A stretch of DNA of 64,000 nt from the IMG/VR virus record IMGVR_UViG_3300008267_000007, positions 1-64,000 of that record; one strand, 5' to 3'. The notes under the pieces were generated by a model. It saw nothing but the letters and a program-made list of their open reading frames with translations. It ran no database searches and was not told the DNA's origin. The DNA is from a virus. The translations under genes and the position numbers were made by a program. This document shows, one piece after another, positions 47,769-53,936 of the stretch (the stretch's first letter is position 1; each line of letters opens with the position of its first letter).

Positions 47769-47786
47769 TCGTATATTTAAGTGTTA
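47768..47786 (+). promoter_or_regulatory. conserved phage promoter (TCGTATATT class)
   Basis: TTCGTATATTTAAGTGTTA, TATATTTA 47772-47779, abutting the terminator hairpin. Confidence 0.75.
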
Positions 47787-47815
47787 ATAAGATAAATAAT
47801 TAAAAAACAAAGGTT

Positions 47816-48082
47816 ATGGAAATTAAATTAAATACTGAAGCAAAGGGAAATAGAATTAATAAATTTTACCTTGAGGCATTGGATAAAATAGCTAGCGCTG
47901 CTGAAGATGGTTATGATTTAACTGAACATGTATTTCCAAAAGATATATATGATGAAGTGAGAACTAAAATAAATGAACATATGAAAGCATTTAATGTTGA
48001 ATTTGTTTGGCCAAGTATAGGTAATATGAGTAGTGTTGCTGTGGGGGACGGTCGTTTAATGAGATTTAAACTATTAAGTTAG
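47816..48082 (+). CDS. hypothetical protein
   Basis: 88 aa, helical first half (FYLEALDKIASAAEDGYDLT), then strands (VEFVWPSIGNMSSVAVGDGR). No family recognised. Confidence 0.65.
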   Translation: MEIKLNTEAKGNRINKFYLEALDKIASAAEDGYDLTEHVFPKDIYDEVRTKINEHMKAFNVEFVWPSIGNMSSVAVGDGRLMRFKLLS

Positions 48083-48086
48083 GGTA

Positions 48087-48117
48087 TTTGAGAGTATAAA
48101 TTAGTTTCGTATATTCA
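48087..48117 (+). promoter_or_regulatory. conserved phage promoter, TTTG-N19-TATATTCA
   Basis: TTTG 48087-48090 and TATATTCA 48110-48117 preceded by TTTCG. Confidence 0.85.
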
Positions 48118-48141
48118 AGCATAATTAAATAAGTATATATC

Positions 48142-48324
48142 ATGGAAAGCAGATTTGGAATTGAATTAAAGGTATTGGAACAAGCCCTAGAAAATATGAA
48201 GGTAGGAGGCTATTTAGGTAAGGATAGTACAATTGAGGATTTGGAGGACATGGCATATTCATGTTGTGAAGGAATAGATTGGTATGCCAAAAAGAAGTTA
48301 TATCAATGGGCGAGTGAACTATAA
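48142..48324 (+). CDS. small hypothetical protein
   Basis: 60 aa, acidic, with CCEGIDWYAKKKLYQWASEL at the C-terminus. Not recognised. The 48343 gene follows 18 bases later. Confidence 0.6.
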   Translation: MESRFGIELKVLEQALENMKVGGYLGKDSTIEDLEDMAYSCCEGIDWYAKKKLYQWASEL

Positions 48325-48342
48325 TTTAAAAAATCAAAGGTT

Positions 48343-48495
48343 ATGAAAAATGAATTAGAATTATTATTAGAAAAATTAGAAGCAGTTGAACTTCAATTAG
48401 TTGAAAATAATATTATCCAAGATGAAGGTAGATTGAGTGATGCTTTAGGTGTTATCAAAAGTAAAATAATGGATAAAATAAATAAGGCATATTAG
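48343..48495 (+). CDS. small coiled-coil protein
   Basis: 50 aa, nearly all helix with Leu heptads (MKNELELLLEKLEAVELQLV). It follows the AAAGGTTATG leader without a promoter of its own, so it belongs to the same transcript as 48142. Likely dimeric; function unknown. Confidence 0.6.
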   Translation: MKNELELLLEKLEAVELQLVENNIIQDEGRLSDALGVIKSKIMDKINKAY

Positions 48496-48508
48496 AGTAT
48501 AAATACAT

Positions 48509-48527
48509 TTCGTATATTCAAGTATAA
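48509..48527 (+). promoter_or_regulatory. conserved phage promoter (TCGTATATT class)
   Basis: TTCGTATATTCAAGTATAA, TATATTCA 48513-48520. Confidence 0.75.
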
Positions 48528-48546
48528 TAATAAAAAATAAAATGTT

Positions 48547-48633
48547 ATGAAAGCAATTAAGGTATTATCAGTTAAAGTTGGAATTGTATTGAGAGAAATG
48601 GCTAGTGGAGCAGGTACTGCTTTGAGATCATAA
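48547..48633 (+). CDS. very small hypothetical peptide
   Basis: 28 aa (MKAIKVLSVKVGIVLREMAS...), amphipathic and basic. The promoter and start leader support it, but its size makes this tentative. Confidence 0.45.
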   Translation: MKAIKVLSVKVGIVLREMASGAGTALRS

Positions 48634-48651
48634 AAACAGTTCGTATATTTA
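48621..48651 (+). promoter_or_regulatory. conserved phage promoter, TTTG-N19-TATATTTA
   Basis: TTTG 48621-48624, inside the previous ORF, and TATATTTA 48644-48651 preceded by TTCG. Confidence 0.8.
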
Positions 48652-48677
48652 AGTGTAATAATTAAAAAACAAAGGTT

Positions 48678-48989
48678 ATGTTAAATACAACTTATTTAGG
48701 TAGAGAAATCACAAGACGTGATAACGTGAAAGTAGAAGGTACATTCAGCTCAGTTCATGAAGCAGAAAAACGATTGAAGGGAATGGGTTATATAATAGGA
48801 AGTATGTGTGGGGGTGATCCAATAGGGTTCGCATGTGAGGAAAAATATAACTACATCTCAAAGTGGCATAACATGAATAGAGAAGATCAAAACAAATTAG
48901 ATGGGGTAATGATCTCTAGTAATTGGAGAGAAGGCAGTGTTGAAATAATATGGTTTATGGAACCAAAAACCGCAAAACAAGACATATAA
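48678..48989 (+). CDS. hypothetical protein
   Basis: 103 aa. IIGSMCGGDPIGFACEEKYN (near 39-58) and WHNMNREDQNKLDGVMISSN look like a compact beta fold, with Cys and Gly; no family recognised. A 131-base region to the next start holds a promoter and no other gene. Confidence 0.65.
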   Translation: MLNTTYLGREITRRDNVKVEGTFSSVHEAEKRLKGMGYIIGSMCGGDPIGFACEEKYNYISKWHNMNREDQNKLDGVMISSNWREGSVEIIWFMEPKTAKQDI

Positions 48990-49072
48990 TATCAGCAACA
49001 CGGGGGACGAGAAGAATAATACTACACACGTGGGGGAAAGATATCAAAAGGCATAACGTATTATAAATCAAT

Positions 49073-49091
49073 TTCGTATATTCAAGTATAA
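49073..49091 (+). promoter_or_regulatory. conserved phage promoter (TCGTATATT class)
   Basis: TTCGTATATTCAAGTATAA, TATATTCA 49077-49084. Confidence 0.75.
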
Positions 49092-49120
49092 GAAAGATAA
49101 ATAATATAAAAACAAAGGTT

Positions 49121-49309
49121 ATGAAAACAGAAATGGGGTTAATCGACAAAGTAATTGTTATAGATGGAATGTTAAACAAATTGGGGTATGACACTTCTAA
49201 AATGACGATGGATGAAATGCTGGATATAAAAAATGCTATAGAAAAGGCGGTGGTAAAGGCACAACTGCCTGTGAAGGGTTATGAACACCCATCTAAGGTA
49301 TTAGTTTAA
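49121..49309 (+). CDS. small hypothetical protein
   Basis: 62 aa, helical (MLDIKNAIEKAVVKAQLPV). A terminator follows. Not recognised. Confidence 0.6.
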   Translation: MKTEMGLIDKVIVIDGMLNKLGYDTSKMTMDEMLDIKNAIEKAVVKAQLPVKGYEHPSKVLV

Positions 49310-49322
49310 GTAATGTGGAGAG

Positions 49323-49361
49323 ACTTCCCCGCGGTGGAAACACTGTTGGGGAAGTTTTATT
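49323..49361 (+). terminator. intrinsic terminator
   Basis: ACTTCCCC (49323-49330) / GGGGAAGT (49348-49355) stem, 17-base loop, tail TTTTATTT. Confidence 0.75.
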
Positions 49362-49510
49362 TAAAATAATGTGGTATGTGGAGAACTGAGAGACGTGATG
49401 TGGAACATGGGGGGCAGGGTATGCTTTTTCTTCCCTAGACACCCTAGTTCCCTCCCCTAAAACAAAAGTATATACTATTTAAACAAGGGAATGTGAGGAT
49501 TAAGTTGCAT
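49362..49510 (+). other. 149-base intergenic region, G/C-tract rich
   Basis: Contains CATGGGGGGCAGGG (49407-49420) and two CCCTAG repeats (49433-49447) that could pair with it. No ORF supported. Possibly a small RNA or the spacer before the 49515 promoter. Confidence 0.35.
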
Positions 49511-49529
49511 TTCGTATATTTAAGTATAA
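49511..49529 (+). promoter_or_regulatory. conserved phage promoter (TCGTATATT class)
   Basis: TTCGTATATTTAAGTATAA, TATATTTA 49515-49522. Confidence 0.75.
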
Positions 49530-49546
49530 ATTAAAATAAAAAGGTT

Positions 49547-49708
49547 ATGAGAAAAGAAATAAAAAATTTGGCAGATGACTTATTTTTAAAAGGTAATAAA
49601 AGAAAGGCATTTATACTTGAATTTGAAAGTGCAGTGGTTTTAATGCGAGAAAATGATTTTGATCAATTCTATGCTTTCGCCGATATTATAATGCAAAAAT
49701 ATAATTAA
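49547..49708 (+). CDS. small hypothetical protein
   Basis: 53 aa, helical (MRKEIKNLADDLFLKGNKRK...), basic then acidic. Follows AAAGGTTATG. Not recognised. Confidence 0.6.
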   Translation: MRKEIKNLADDLFLKGNKRKAFILEFESAVVLMRENDFDQFYAFADIIMQKYN

Positions 49709-49720
49709 AATAAAAAGGTT

Positions 49721-49942
49721 ATGAGAATAATTAAATTGACAAGTCAGGACAAATCCCTAATTTACATTAATGTGGAACATATAGGGCATTTTTATGAAGT
49801 AGCAGATAAAATGGAGTATGGAAGAGTTACAGAAGTAAAACATACCAGAGTGGGGGTAACAACTCACAACAACGGGGGTTTCAAAGTAACTGAAAGTGTA
49901 TCCAAAATTCTTAAATTAATTAGTGAGAGTAAAGGAATTTGA
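49721..49942 (+). CDS. small hypothetical protein
   Basis: 73 aa, N-terminus IKLTSQDKSLIYINVEHIGH, of beta type, with a helical C-terminus. It starts 12 bases after the 49547 stop and shares its leader. Not recognised. Confidence 0.65.
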   Translation: MRIIKLTSQDKSLIYINVEHIGHFYEVADKMEYGRVTEVKHTRVGVTTHNNGGFKVTESVSKILKLISESKGI

Positions 49943-49968
49943 TGTTATAAATCAGTTTCGTATATTCA
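49938..49968 (+). promoter_or_regulatory. conserved phage promoter, TTTG-N19-TATATTCA
   Basis: TTTG 49938-49941 (over the stop of the previous gene), TATATTCA 49961-49968 preceded by TTTCG. Confidence 0.85.
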
Positions 49969-49991
49969 AGTATAATTAAAAAGATAATATC

Positions 49992-50165
49992 ATGACATTA
50001 GAACAAATGAATACCGAAAACAAATTGATGGAGGAAAAACACCTTGTAGTGAAGGAATTAATGAATTACCTACATGAAGCTCAATTTGATAGAACTACCT
50101 TAACAAGTGTAATGTTGAGAGAGTTGAGACATAAAGTTAATGAAATGTTAAAAAACGATTTCTAA
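49992..50165 (+). CDS. small helical hypothetical protein
   Basis: 57 aa (MTLEQMNTENKLMEEKHLVV...), helical throughout. ATG 49992 follows AATATC, not the usual AAAGGTT leader. Not recognised. Confidence 0.6.
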   Translation: MTLEQMNTENKLMEEKHLVVKELMNYLHEAQFDRTTLTSVMLRELRHKVNEMLKNDF

Positions 50166-50191
50166 AAAGGAATATGATTAGTAAAATCAGT

Positions 50192-50210
50192 TTCGTATAT
50201 TTAAGTGTTA
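50192..50210 (+). promoter_or_regulatory. conserved phage promoter (TCGTATATT class)
   Basis: TTCGTATATTTAAGTGTTA, TATATTTA 50196-50203. Confidence 0.75.
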
Positions 50211-50242
50211 AAAAGAAATAATAATTATAAAAAATAAAGGTT

Positions 50243-50644
50243 ATGAACAGAATTGAAATTATTGCCCGTGTAAAAGAATTAGGTTTAACAACTGAAAAAC
50301 CTGCTCAACAATGTAAAACTGCTTACTTGGAGGAATTGTTAAATGCAAGTCACAGCATTACAGTAAAAACATCTAAACGTGGAAGGCCAGCCAACCCTGA
50401 AAGTGCTGCATTTAAACGTAAAGCGGATTTGGAAGCAAGACGCGCCGCGGGGGAATTGAAACGTGGTAGACCAGTTGAAACAACAAGTGAACGTCAAATC
50501 AGATTATCACTACAGGGAACATTACCATTAGGTAGAAAACCAAATCCTGAAAGTGCTGCATACAAACGTAAGGCTGAATTAGAGGCAAGACGTGCCGCTG
50601 GTACATTAAAGAGAGGTAGACCAGCTGCCCCTAAAGCAGAGTAA
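50243..50644 (+). CDS. AT-hook DNA-binding protein with internal repeat
   Basis: 133 aa, strongly basic. Residues 46-77 and 97-127 repeat a block beginning GRPANPESAAFKRKADLEAR / GRKPNPESAAYKRKAELEAR and ending AAGxLKRGRP. RGRP cores lie at 46-49, 74-77 and 124-127. Such proteins bind the minor groove of AT-rich DNA and bend or compact it, so nucleoid takeover or genome packaging are reasonable roles. An N-terminal helical part (1-40) has no match. A strong hairpin follows. Confidence 0.85.
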   Translation: MNRIEIIARVKELGLTTEKPAQQCKTAYLEELLNASHSITVKTSKRGRPANPESAAFKRKADLEARRAAGELKRGRPVETTSERQIRLSLQGTLPLGRKPNPESAAYKRKAELEARRAAGTLKRGRPAAPKAE

Positions 50645-50655
50645 TAATGTATAAT

Positions 50656-50678
50656 GGGGGGTTAATAGTTAGCCCCCC
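50656..50678 (+). terminator. intrinsic terminator
   Basis: GGGGGGTTAA / TTAGCCCCCC stem of about 10 pairs with a TAG loop, tail TTTAACTT. Confidence 0.8.
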
Positions 50679-50699
50679 TTTAACTTAACAATTATTATA

Positions 50700-50933
50700 T
50701 TGGAGACCTCTACCGTATCAAACAGGAAATACGTTGACAATTATAAAAAACAGAAAAACACTCCACCACCACCCTCATCACCGCTTGTGGGATGCATTTA
50801 CCAGGGAAAAACCACGTCAAATAACAAAGTAATAGGCATGTTAATGGAGTATGGCGAGGCCAATTCAATCATTAAAGATAAACATGGTAAATCGCATGTT
50901 ATACTCTCCAACACACTATTAAGCATCCAATAA
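50700..50933 (+). CDS. hypothetical protein (TTG start)
   Basis: 77 aa. No ATG fits; TTG 50700 is the first start after the terminator. Pro-rich middle (KNTPPPPSSPLVG), then strand-type KVIGMLMEYGEANSIIKDKH. No promoter of the common class precedes it, so its expression is unclear. Tentative. Confidence 0.5.
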   Translation: METSTVSNRKYVDNYKKQKNTPPPPSSPLVGCIYQGKTTSNNKVIGMLMEYGEANSIIKDKHGKSHVILSNTLLSIQ

Positions 50934-50937
50934 GGAA

Positions 50938-50968
50938 TTTGATGTTATAACTTAATTTCGTATATTTA
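50938..50968 (+). promoter_or_regulatory. conserved phage promoter, TTTG-N19-TATATTTA
   Basis: TTTG 50938-50941 and TATATTTA 50961-50968 preceded by TTTCG. It drives two tiny membrane genes. Confidence 0.85.
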
Positions 50969-50991
50969 AGTGTAATTAAAAAATAAATGTT

Positions 50992-51078
50992 ATGGAAGCA
51001 GTTTTATTATGGGGGTTAGTTATAGTGTTATGTTGGGTGAAATTTTTAGTATTTAAACATATAACAGATAAAAAATAA
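50992..51078 (+). CDS. very small membrane protein
   Basis: 28 aa: MEAVLLWGLVIVLCWVKFLV then FKHITDKK. One membrane helix with a basic cytoplasmic end. Follows the AAATGTTATG leader. May work with the next peptide. Confidence 0.55.
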   Translation: MEAVLLWGLVIVLCWVKFLVFKHITDKK

Positions 51079-51082
51079 TATC

Positions 51083-51178
51083 ATGAAAAAATTATCATTA
51101 CAGCAAACGGCCAACATATTAAAAGTATTAGTAATTATTATTTGGGTTTGGTTCATGTATTCCTTCATTACGTCATAA
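51083..51178 (+). CDS. very small membrane protein
   Basis: 31 aa, MKKLSLQQTANILKVLVIII then WVWFMYSFITS; one hydrophobic helix after a basic N-terminus. Four bases after the preceding gene, so the pair is cotranscribed. Possible holin or inner-membrane peptide, unproven. Confidence 0.55.
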   Translation: MKKLSLQQTANILKVLVIIIWVWFMYSFITS

Positions 51179-51184
51179 AATAAA

Positions 51185-51216
51185 TTTGGAGTATTAAAAA
51201 TAATTTCGTATATTTA
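51185..51216 (+). promoter_or_regulatory. conserved phage promoter, TTTG-N20-TATATTTA
   Basis: TTTG 51185-51188 and TATATTTA 51209-51216 preceded by TTTCG. Confidence 0.85.
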
Positions 51217-51264
51217 AGTGTTAAAAAGAAATAATAATAATAATAATAATAAAAAATCAAGGTT

Positions 51265-51498
51265 ATGAAAAATTTTAAAATTAAATCGGTATTTGAACAA
51301 ATTGCATCTGAAGTATTCACAATGCGTGATGTAAACAAGGCAAAATCATTCATTAATGAGTTTATAACAAGTAAAGGCATAAACGGCGTAGACAAACAAA
51401 TAATTGTTAATAACGTTGCCAATTGCAAAAGCATATCAGCAATTCAAACTTACATTTGTAATTCATTGCTTAAATACGAAGGCATGAGTTTAAATTAA
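51265..51498 (+). CDS. small helical hypothetical protein
   Basis: 77 aa, basic, helical (FEQIASEVFTMRDVNKAKSF). Preceded by a run of AATAATAAT repeats (51231-51252). Followed by a strong terminator. Not recognised. Confidence 0.65.
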   Translation: MKNFKIKSVFEQIASEVFTMRDVNKAKSFINEFITSKGINGVDKQIIVNNVANCKSISAIQTYICNSLLKYEGMSLN

Positions 51499-51527
51499 AT
51501 ACCCGCCATACAAATTAGTATATGCCA

Positions 51528-51556
51528 GGGGACCTAGAAATAGGTCCCTTTTTTTC
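51528..51556 (+). terminator. strong intrinsic terminator
   Basis: GGGACCTAGAAATAGGTCCC: 8-bp stem, GAAA loop, then a run of T (TTTTTTTC). The clearest terminator in the window. Confidence 0.9.
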
Positions 51557-51691
51557 TTCTCAAAACAATTTCGGTCCGGCATTGGATGCTAGCGGGACAG
51601 GACTGGATGCCCACGCAGCGTTGAGGTCCATCGGCGGTCGTGTGTGGTTCCGGAAAAAATTTCCCCACTCTTCAGATCGAAAACGATCTTT
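51557..51691 (+). ncRNA. GC-rich non-coding stretch, candidate small RNA
   Basis: About 135 bases, visibly GC-richer than surroundings, without supported ORF. It has hairpins GCAT/ATGC (51580-51590), GGAC/GTCC (51600-51629), GGAAA/TTTCC (51652-51664), and ends with AGATCG-AAAA-CGATCT-TT (51674-51691), a terminator-like hairpin. No homology known to me; no promoter of the main class precedes it. Confidence 0.35.
51674..51691 (+). terminator. short hairpin, possible terminator
   Basis: AGATCG-AAAA-CGATCT, 6-bp stem, followed by only TT. It could end a small RNA upstream. Confidence 0.5.
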
Positions 51692-51780
51692 ACACCAAAT
51701 CCCCATATATACGAATATATCAAAGTAAATGCAGTTCTCCCAATGGGGTACATACTTATACGAAACTTAAAAAACACAAA

Positions 51781-52011
51781 ATGAAACAGATGAAAGTCCT
51801 ATTGATGGCAAATAAAACTTTATCTTTGATGATGGAAGATTTAGCCACACTATTAGAAGGAATGGATAACCTTGATTTAGTAACGGATCTTGAAGACAAT
51901 GTCCTCTCCTCTTTAGAAGATGCTCAAGCACAACTTGACATGATAATTGATGATATAGATGAGGGCGCGTATGAAAGTATGCCAGATGAAGATTTCGAAG
52001 AGTGGAATTAA
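51781..52011 (+). CDS. small acidic hypothetical protein
   Basis: 76 aa from ATG 51781; reading from 51640 would go through a hairpin and is rejected. MKQMKVLLMANKTLSLMMED then a strongly acidic C-terminal half (IIDDIDEGAYESMPDEDFEE). Not recognised. Followed by a terminator. Confidence 0.6.
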   Translation: MKQMKVLLMANKTLSLMMEDLATLLEGMDNLDLVTDLEDNVLSSLEDAQAQLDMIIDDIDEGAYESMPDEDFEEWN

Positions 52012-52058
52012 TATATTTTCCATAAATTCGTAAAAAAGAGATTTTAAAAAGATTTTTG

Positions 52059-52090
52059 GCCCTCCCCACATATATACTTGTGCGGAGGGC
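52059..52090 (+). terminator. intrinsic terminator
   Basis: GCCCTCC (52059-52065) / GGAGGGC (52084-52090), 18-base loop, tail TTGGTTTT. Confidence 0.7.
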
Positions 52091-52121
52091 TTGGTTTTCC
52101 AAAATATGCTTCGTATATTAT
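52090..52121 (+). promoter_or_regulatory. conserved phage promoter, CTTG-N20-TATATTAT
   Basis: CTTG 52090-52093 at the end of the terminator stem, TATATTAT 52114-52121 preceded by TTCG. It drives the triplicated genes. Confidence 0.8.
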
Positions 52122-52147
52122 ATATTGATAATTTAAATAAAAATGTT

Positions 52148-52375
52148 ATGACACCAAAGGAAAAAGCTCAAGAGTTAGTTGATAAGTTTATGGATATAAA
52201 AAATGTAAAGCTATCAGACTACTCAGTAATATACTTACCAACAGCTAAGCAGTGTGCATTAATAACAGTAAATTATATAATGTCATCAAACCCACATAGT
52301 AATCTATTTGATACAGAAGGTAAATCAACTATATCTTATTGGATGTTAACTAAACAAGAAATACAGAACCTATGA
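52148..52375 (+). CDS. MTPKEKA-family protein, copy 1 of 3
   Basis: 75 aa from ATG 52148, after an AAATGTTATG leader. MTPKEKAQELVDKF at the start, TAKQCALITVNYIM in the middle and LTKQEIQNL at the end are shared with the next two genes. Small helical protein of unknown function. Overlaps copy 2 by 4 bases (ATGA). Confidence 0.75.
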   Translation: MTPKEKAQELVDKFMDIKNVKLSDYSVIYLPTAKQCALITVNYIMSSNPHSNLFDTEGKSTISYWMLTKQEIQNL

Positions 52376-52608
52376 CACCAAAAGAAAAGGCAAGAGACTT
52401 AGTAGATACATTTTACTATTCACTTCCTAATAATGGAAGTACAGAAGGAATAAACAGTACTACAAGAAGGTATGCAGAAGCTAAACAATGTGCTTCAATA
52501 TCAGTTGATGAGATAATTAATTGTGATACATTTTTTAAAACACTACAAGATAGTAAAGATTTTATATATTATTGGTATAAAGTACATCAAGAAATAGAAA
52601 ACCTATGA
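52372..52608 (+). CDS. MTPKEKA-family protein, copy 2 of 3
   Basis: 78 aa. MTPKEKARDLVDTF, AEAKQCASISVDEII and VHQEIENL match copy 1. It overlaps both neighbours by 4 bases, typical of coupled translation. Function unknown. Confidence 0.75.
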   Translation: MTPKEKARDLVDTFYYSLPNNGSTEGINSTTRRYAEAKQCASISVDEIINCDTFFKTLQDSKDFIYYWYKVHQEIENL

Positions 52609-52835
52609 CACCAAAAGAAAAAGCATCTTATCTATTCCAGAAGTATCTTCCATACACCGATGGAAGTAATGTAGAAAGAATTAGATACAATACATTAGTT
52701 TGTGCATTGATAGTGGTAGATGAAATATTAGAGGAGTTAGAACCCCTATTAGATGCAGACGAACGAGCAAATGCAGCTACATTTTATTCATGGGAGTTTT
52801 GGAAAGAAGTTAAAGAAGAACTACACAAGATATGA
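52605..52835 (+). CDS. MTPKEKA-family protein, copy 3 of 3
   Basis: 76 aa. MTPKEKASYLFQKY, VCALIVVDEILEEL and a WEFWKEVKEELHKI ending. More diverged than the other two copies, with the Lys-Gln-Cys segment changed. Overlaps copy 2 and the next gene by 4 bases. Confidence 0.7.
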   Translation: MTPKEKASYLFQKYLPYTDGSNVERIRYNTLVCALIVVDEILEELEPLLDADERANAATFYSWEFWKEVKEELHKI

Positions 52836-53053
52836 AAACAATCATTCACGTAAACCAGCATGTAATAAAAGCTAATAAGAAGAATGGGGTAGAAAATCCT
52901 GTTCTTACTGTTAAGACTTATAAAAGCAATACTTACGCACATGAAGTTGATATCAAAGGCGATAGTAAGATAATATATAGCCCCGATAAGCCTCTAAGTT
53001 GTGGAGCACATGTTTGGATTGAAACACATAACGAAGTAGTGATAGTAAAATGA
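52832..53053 (+). CDS. small conserved phage protein, HVNQH / PLSCGA type
   Basis: 73 aa. IHVNQHVIKANKKNGVENPV (5-24) and PDKPLSCGAHVWIETHNEV (51-69) form a pattern I have seen in other phages and plasmids (short beta domain). No function known. Overlaps neighbours by 4 bases in the same operon as the triplicated genes. Confidence 0.7.
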   Translation: MKTIIHVNQHVIKANKKNGVENPVLTVKTYKSNTYAHEVDIKGDSKIIYSPDKPLSCGAHVWIETHNEVVIVK

Positions 53054-53238
53054 GAAAGTTATACTATAGGCTAGTTAGGTTAATAGGATACACCTTCCTG
53101 TTAGAAGATAGATACAACCCCGAAACATTTGAACTAGATAAAAAGTACTCTAGCTTATCACTTTACAAGTTCATAGGAAACTACAAGCACGACGGCAGTT
53201 TAAGAATGATTCGTATTTGGCAAATTAAAATAAAATAA
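53050..53238 (+). CDS. small hypothetical protein
   Basis: 62 aa, basic, Tyr/Arg-rich (MRKLYYRLVRLIGYTFLLED), possibly a short membrane-associated N-terminus. Overlaps the previous gene by 4 bases. Not recognised. Confidence 0.6.
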   Translation: MRKLYYRLVRLIGYTFLLEDRYNPETFELDKKYSSLSLYKFIGNYKHDGSLRMIRIWQIKIK

Positions 53239-53241
53239 GTT

Positions 53242-53883
53242 ATGAAAAAGGTTTTGTTAGTAGGGTTATTATTTTCATTAGCGGCATGTTCGTTAGACCC
53301 CTTTTCTCCCAACGTTTGCCTAGATGGCTCATGTGATGCAGCTTTTCTTGTTGACACAAATATTAATCCAGGCTCTTATCTGGATAATAAAAATGTATGG
53401 CATATAAAACGCTCAAAACAAAATTACTTTACTGTAAAAGGAATCGCAGATAAGCTCTCACCAGAATATGTAGTAAACGGAGTACCGTTAATTGAGACGG
53501 GGTATGACTCGGATTTCTTTTTTACTCCCACAAATATTCAATGGACTTATCCTGTGTATTCCTTTTTAGGTTTATTCTCAAATAATACCTTAACTACTGC
53601 TATTCCTTATGGTTATATAACTATAACATTGCCACAAATATTAGGAACAACTTCTGTTACTAATTTAGTGGGATATGAAATGAATTCGCATACAACATTC
53701 GATAAACCATACTCTCCCACGTTACTTTCAACGTATAGTAAGTATAACTACTCCCCTCAACATAATATGATATTTTTACCTAGTTTCGTTGGTAAATCCG
53801 CTGAAATTCATATTCGAGTAGTTTGGGGAGAAGGTAGAAGTGAAACTAAATTTTATAAATTGAAAATAATTTTTGAAAATTAA
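53242..53883 (+). CDS. secreted lipoprotein of unknown function
   Basis: 213 aa. Signal peptide MKKVLLVGLLFSLAAC with lipobox L-A-A-C and lipidated Cys16, so a signal-peptidase II substrate exported by the host. The mature part is beta-rich and aromatic (FFFTPTNIQWTYPVYSFLGLF; YGYITITLPQILG) with no known domain. Phage lipoproteins can change surface receptors (as Llp of T5) or block superinfection; this is a possibility, not shown here. The first of its kind in the window, at the end of the 52148 operon. Confidence 0.75.
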   Translation: MKKVLLVGLLFSLAACSLDPFSPNVCLDGSCDAAFLVDTNINPGSYLDNKNVWHIKRSKQNYFTVKGIADKLSPEYVVNGVPLIETGYDSDFFFTPTNIQWTYPVYSFLGLFSNNTLTTAIPYGYITITLPQILGTTSVTNLVGYEMNSHTTFDKPYSPTLLSTYSKYNYSPQHNMIFLPSFVGKSAEIHIRVVWGEGRSETKFYKLKIIFEN

Positions 53884-53936
53884 GTATATATGTACGCAAG
53901 GCGTGGTGCAGATGGGTGCAATTAAATTAGATAAAT

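Noticed and set aside
51522-51728. A 68-aa + strand frame through the GC-rich island
   Set aside because: It begins inside a strong terminator hairpin, crosses several stems and has no promoter or leader of the usual type. Kept as possible non-coding RNA instead.
51640-51780. Longer N-terminus for the 51781 gene
   Set aside because: It would run through hairpins; ATG 51781 follows an A-rich leader and gives a sensible protein.
36194-53053. CRISPR array from regularly repeated promoter sequence
   Set aside because: The repeated element is a promoter with variable spacing and genes between copies, not short spacers.
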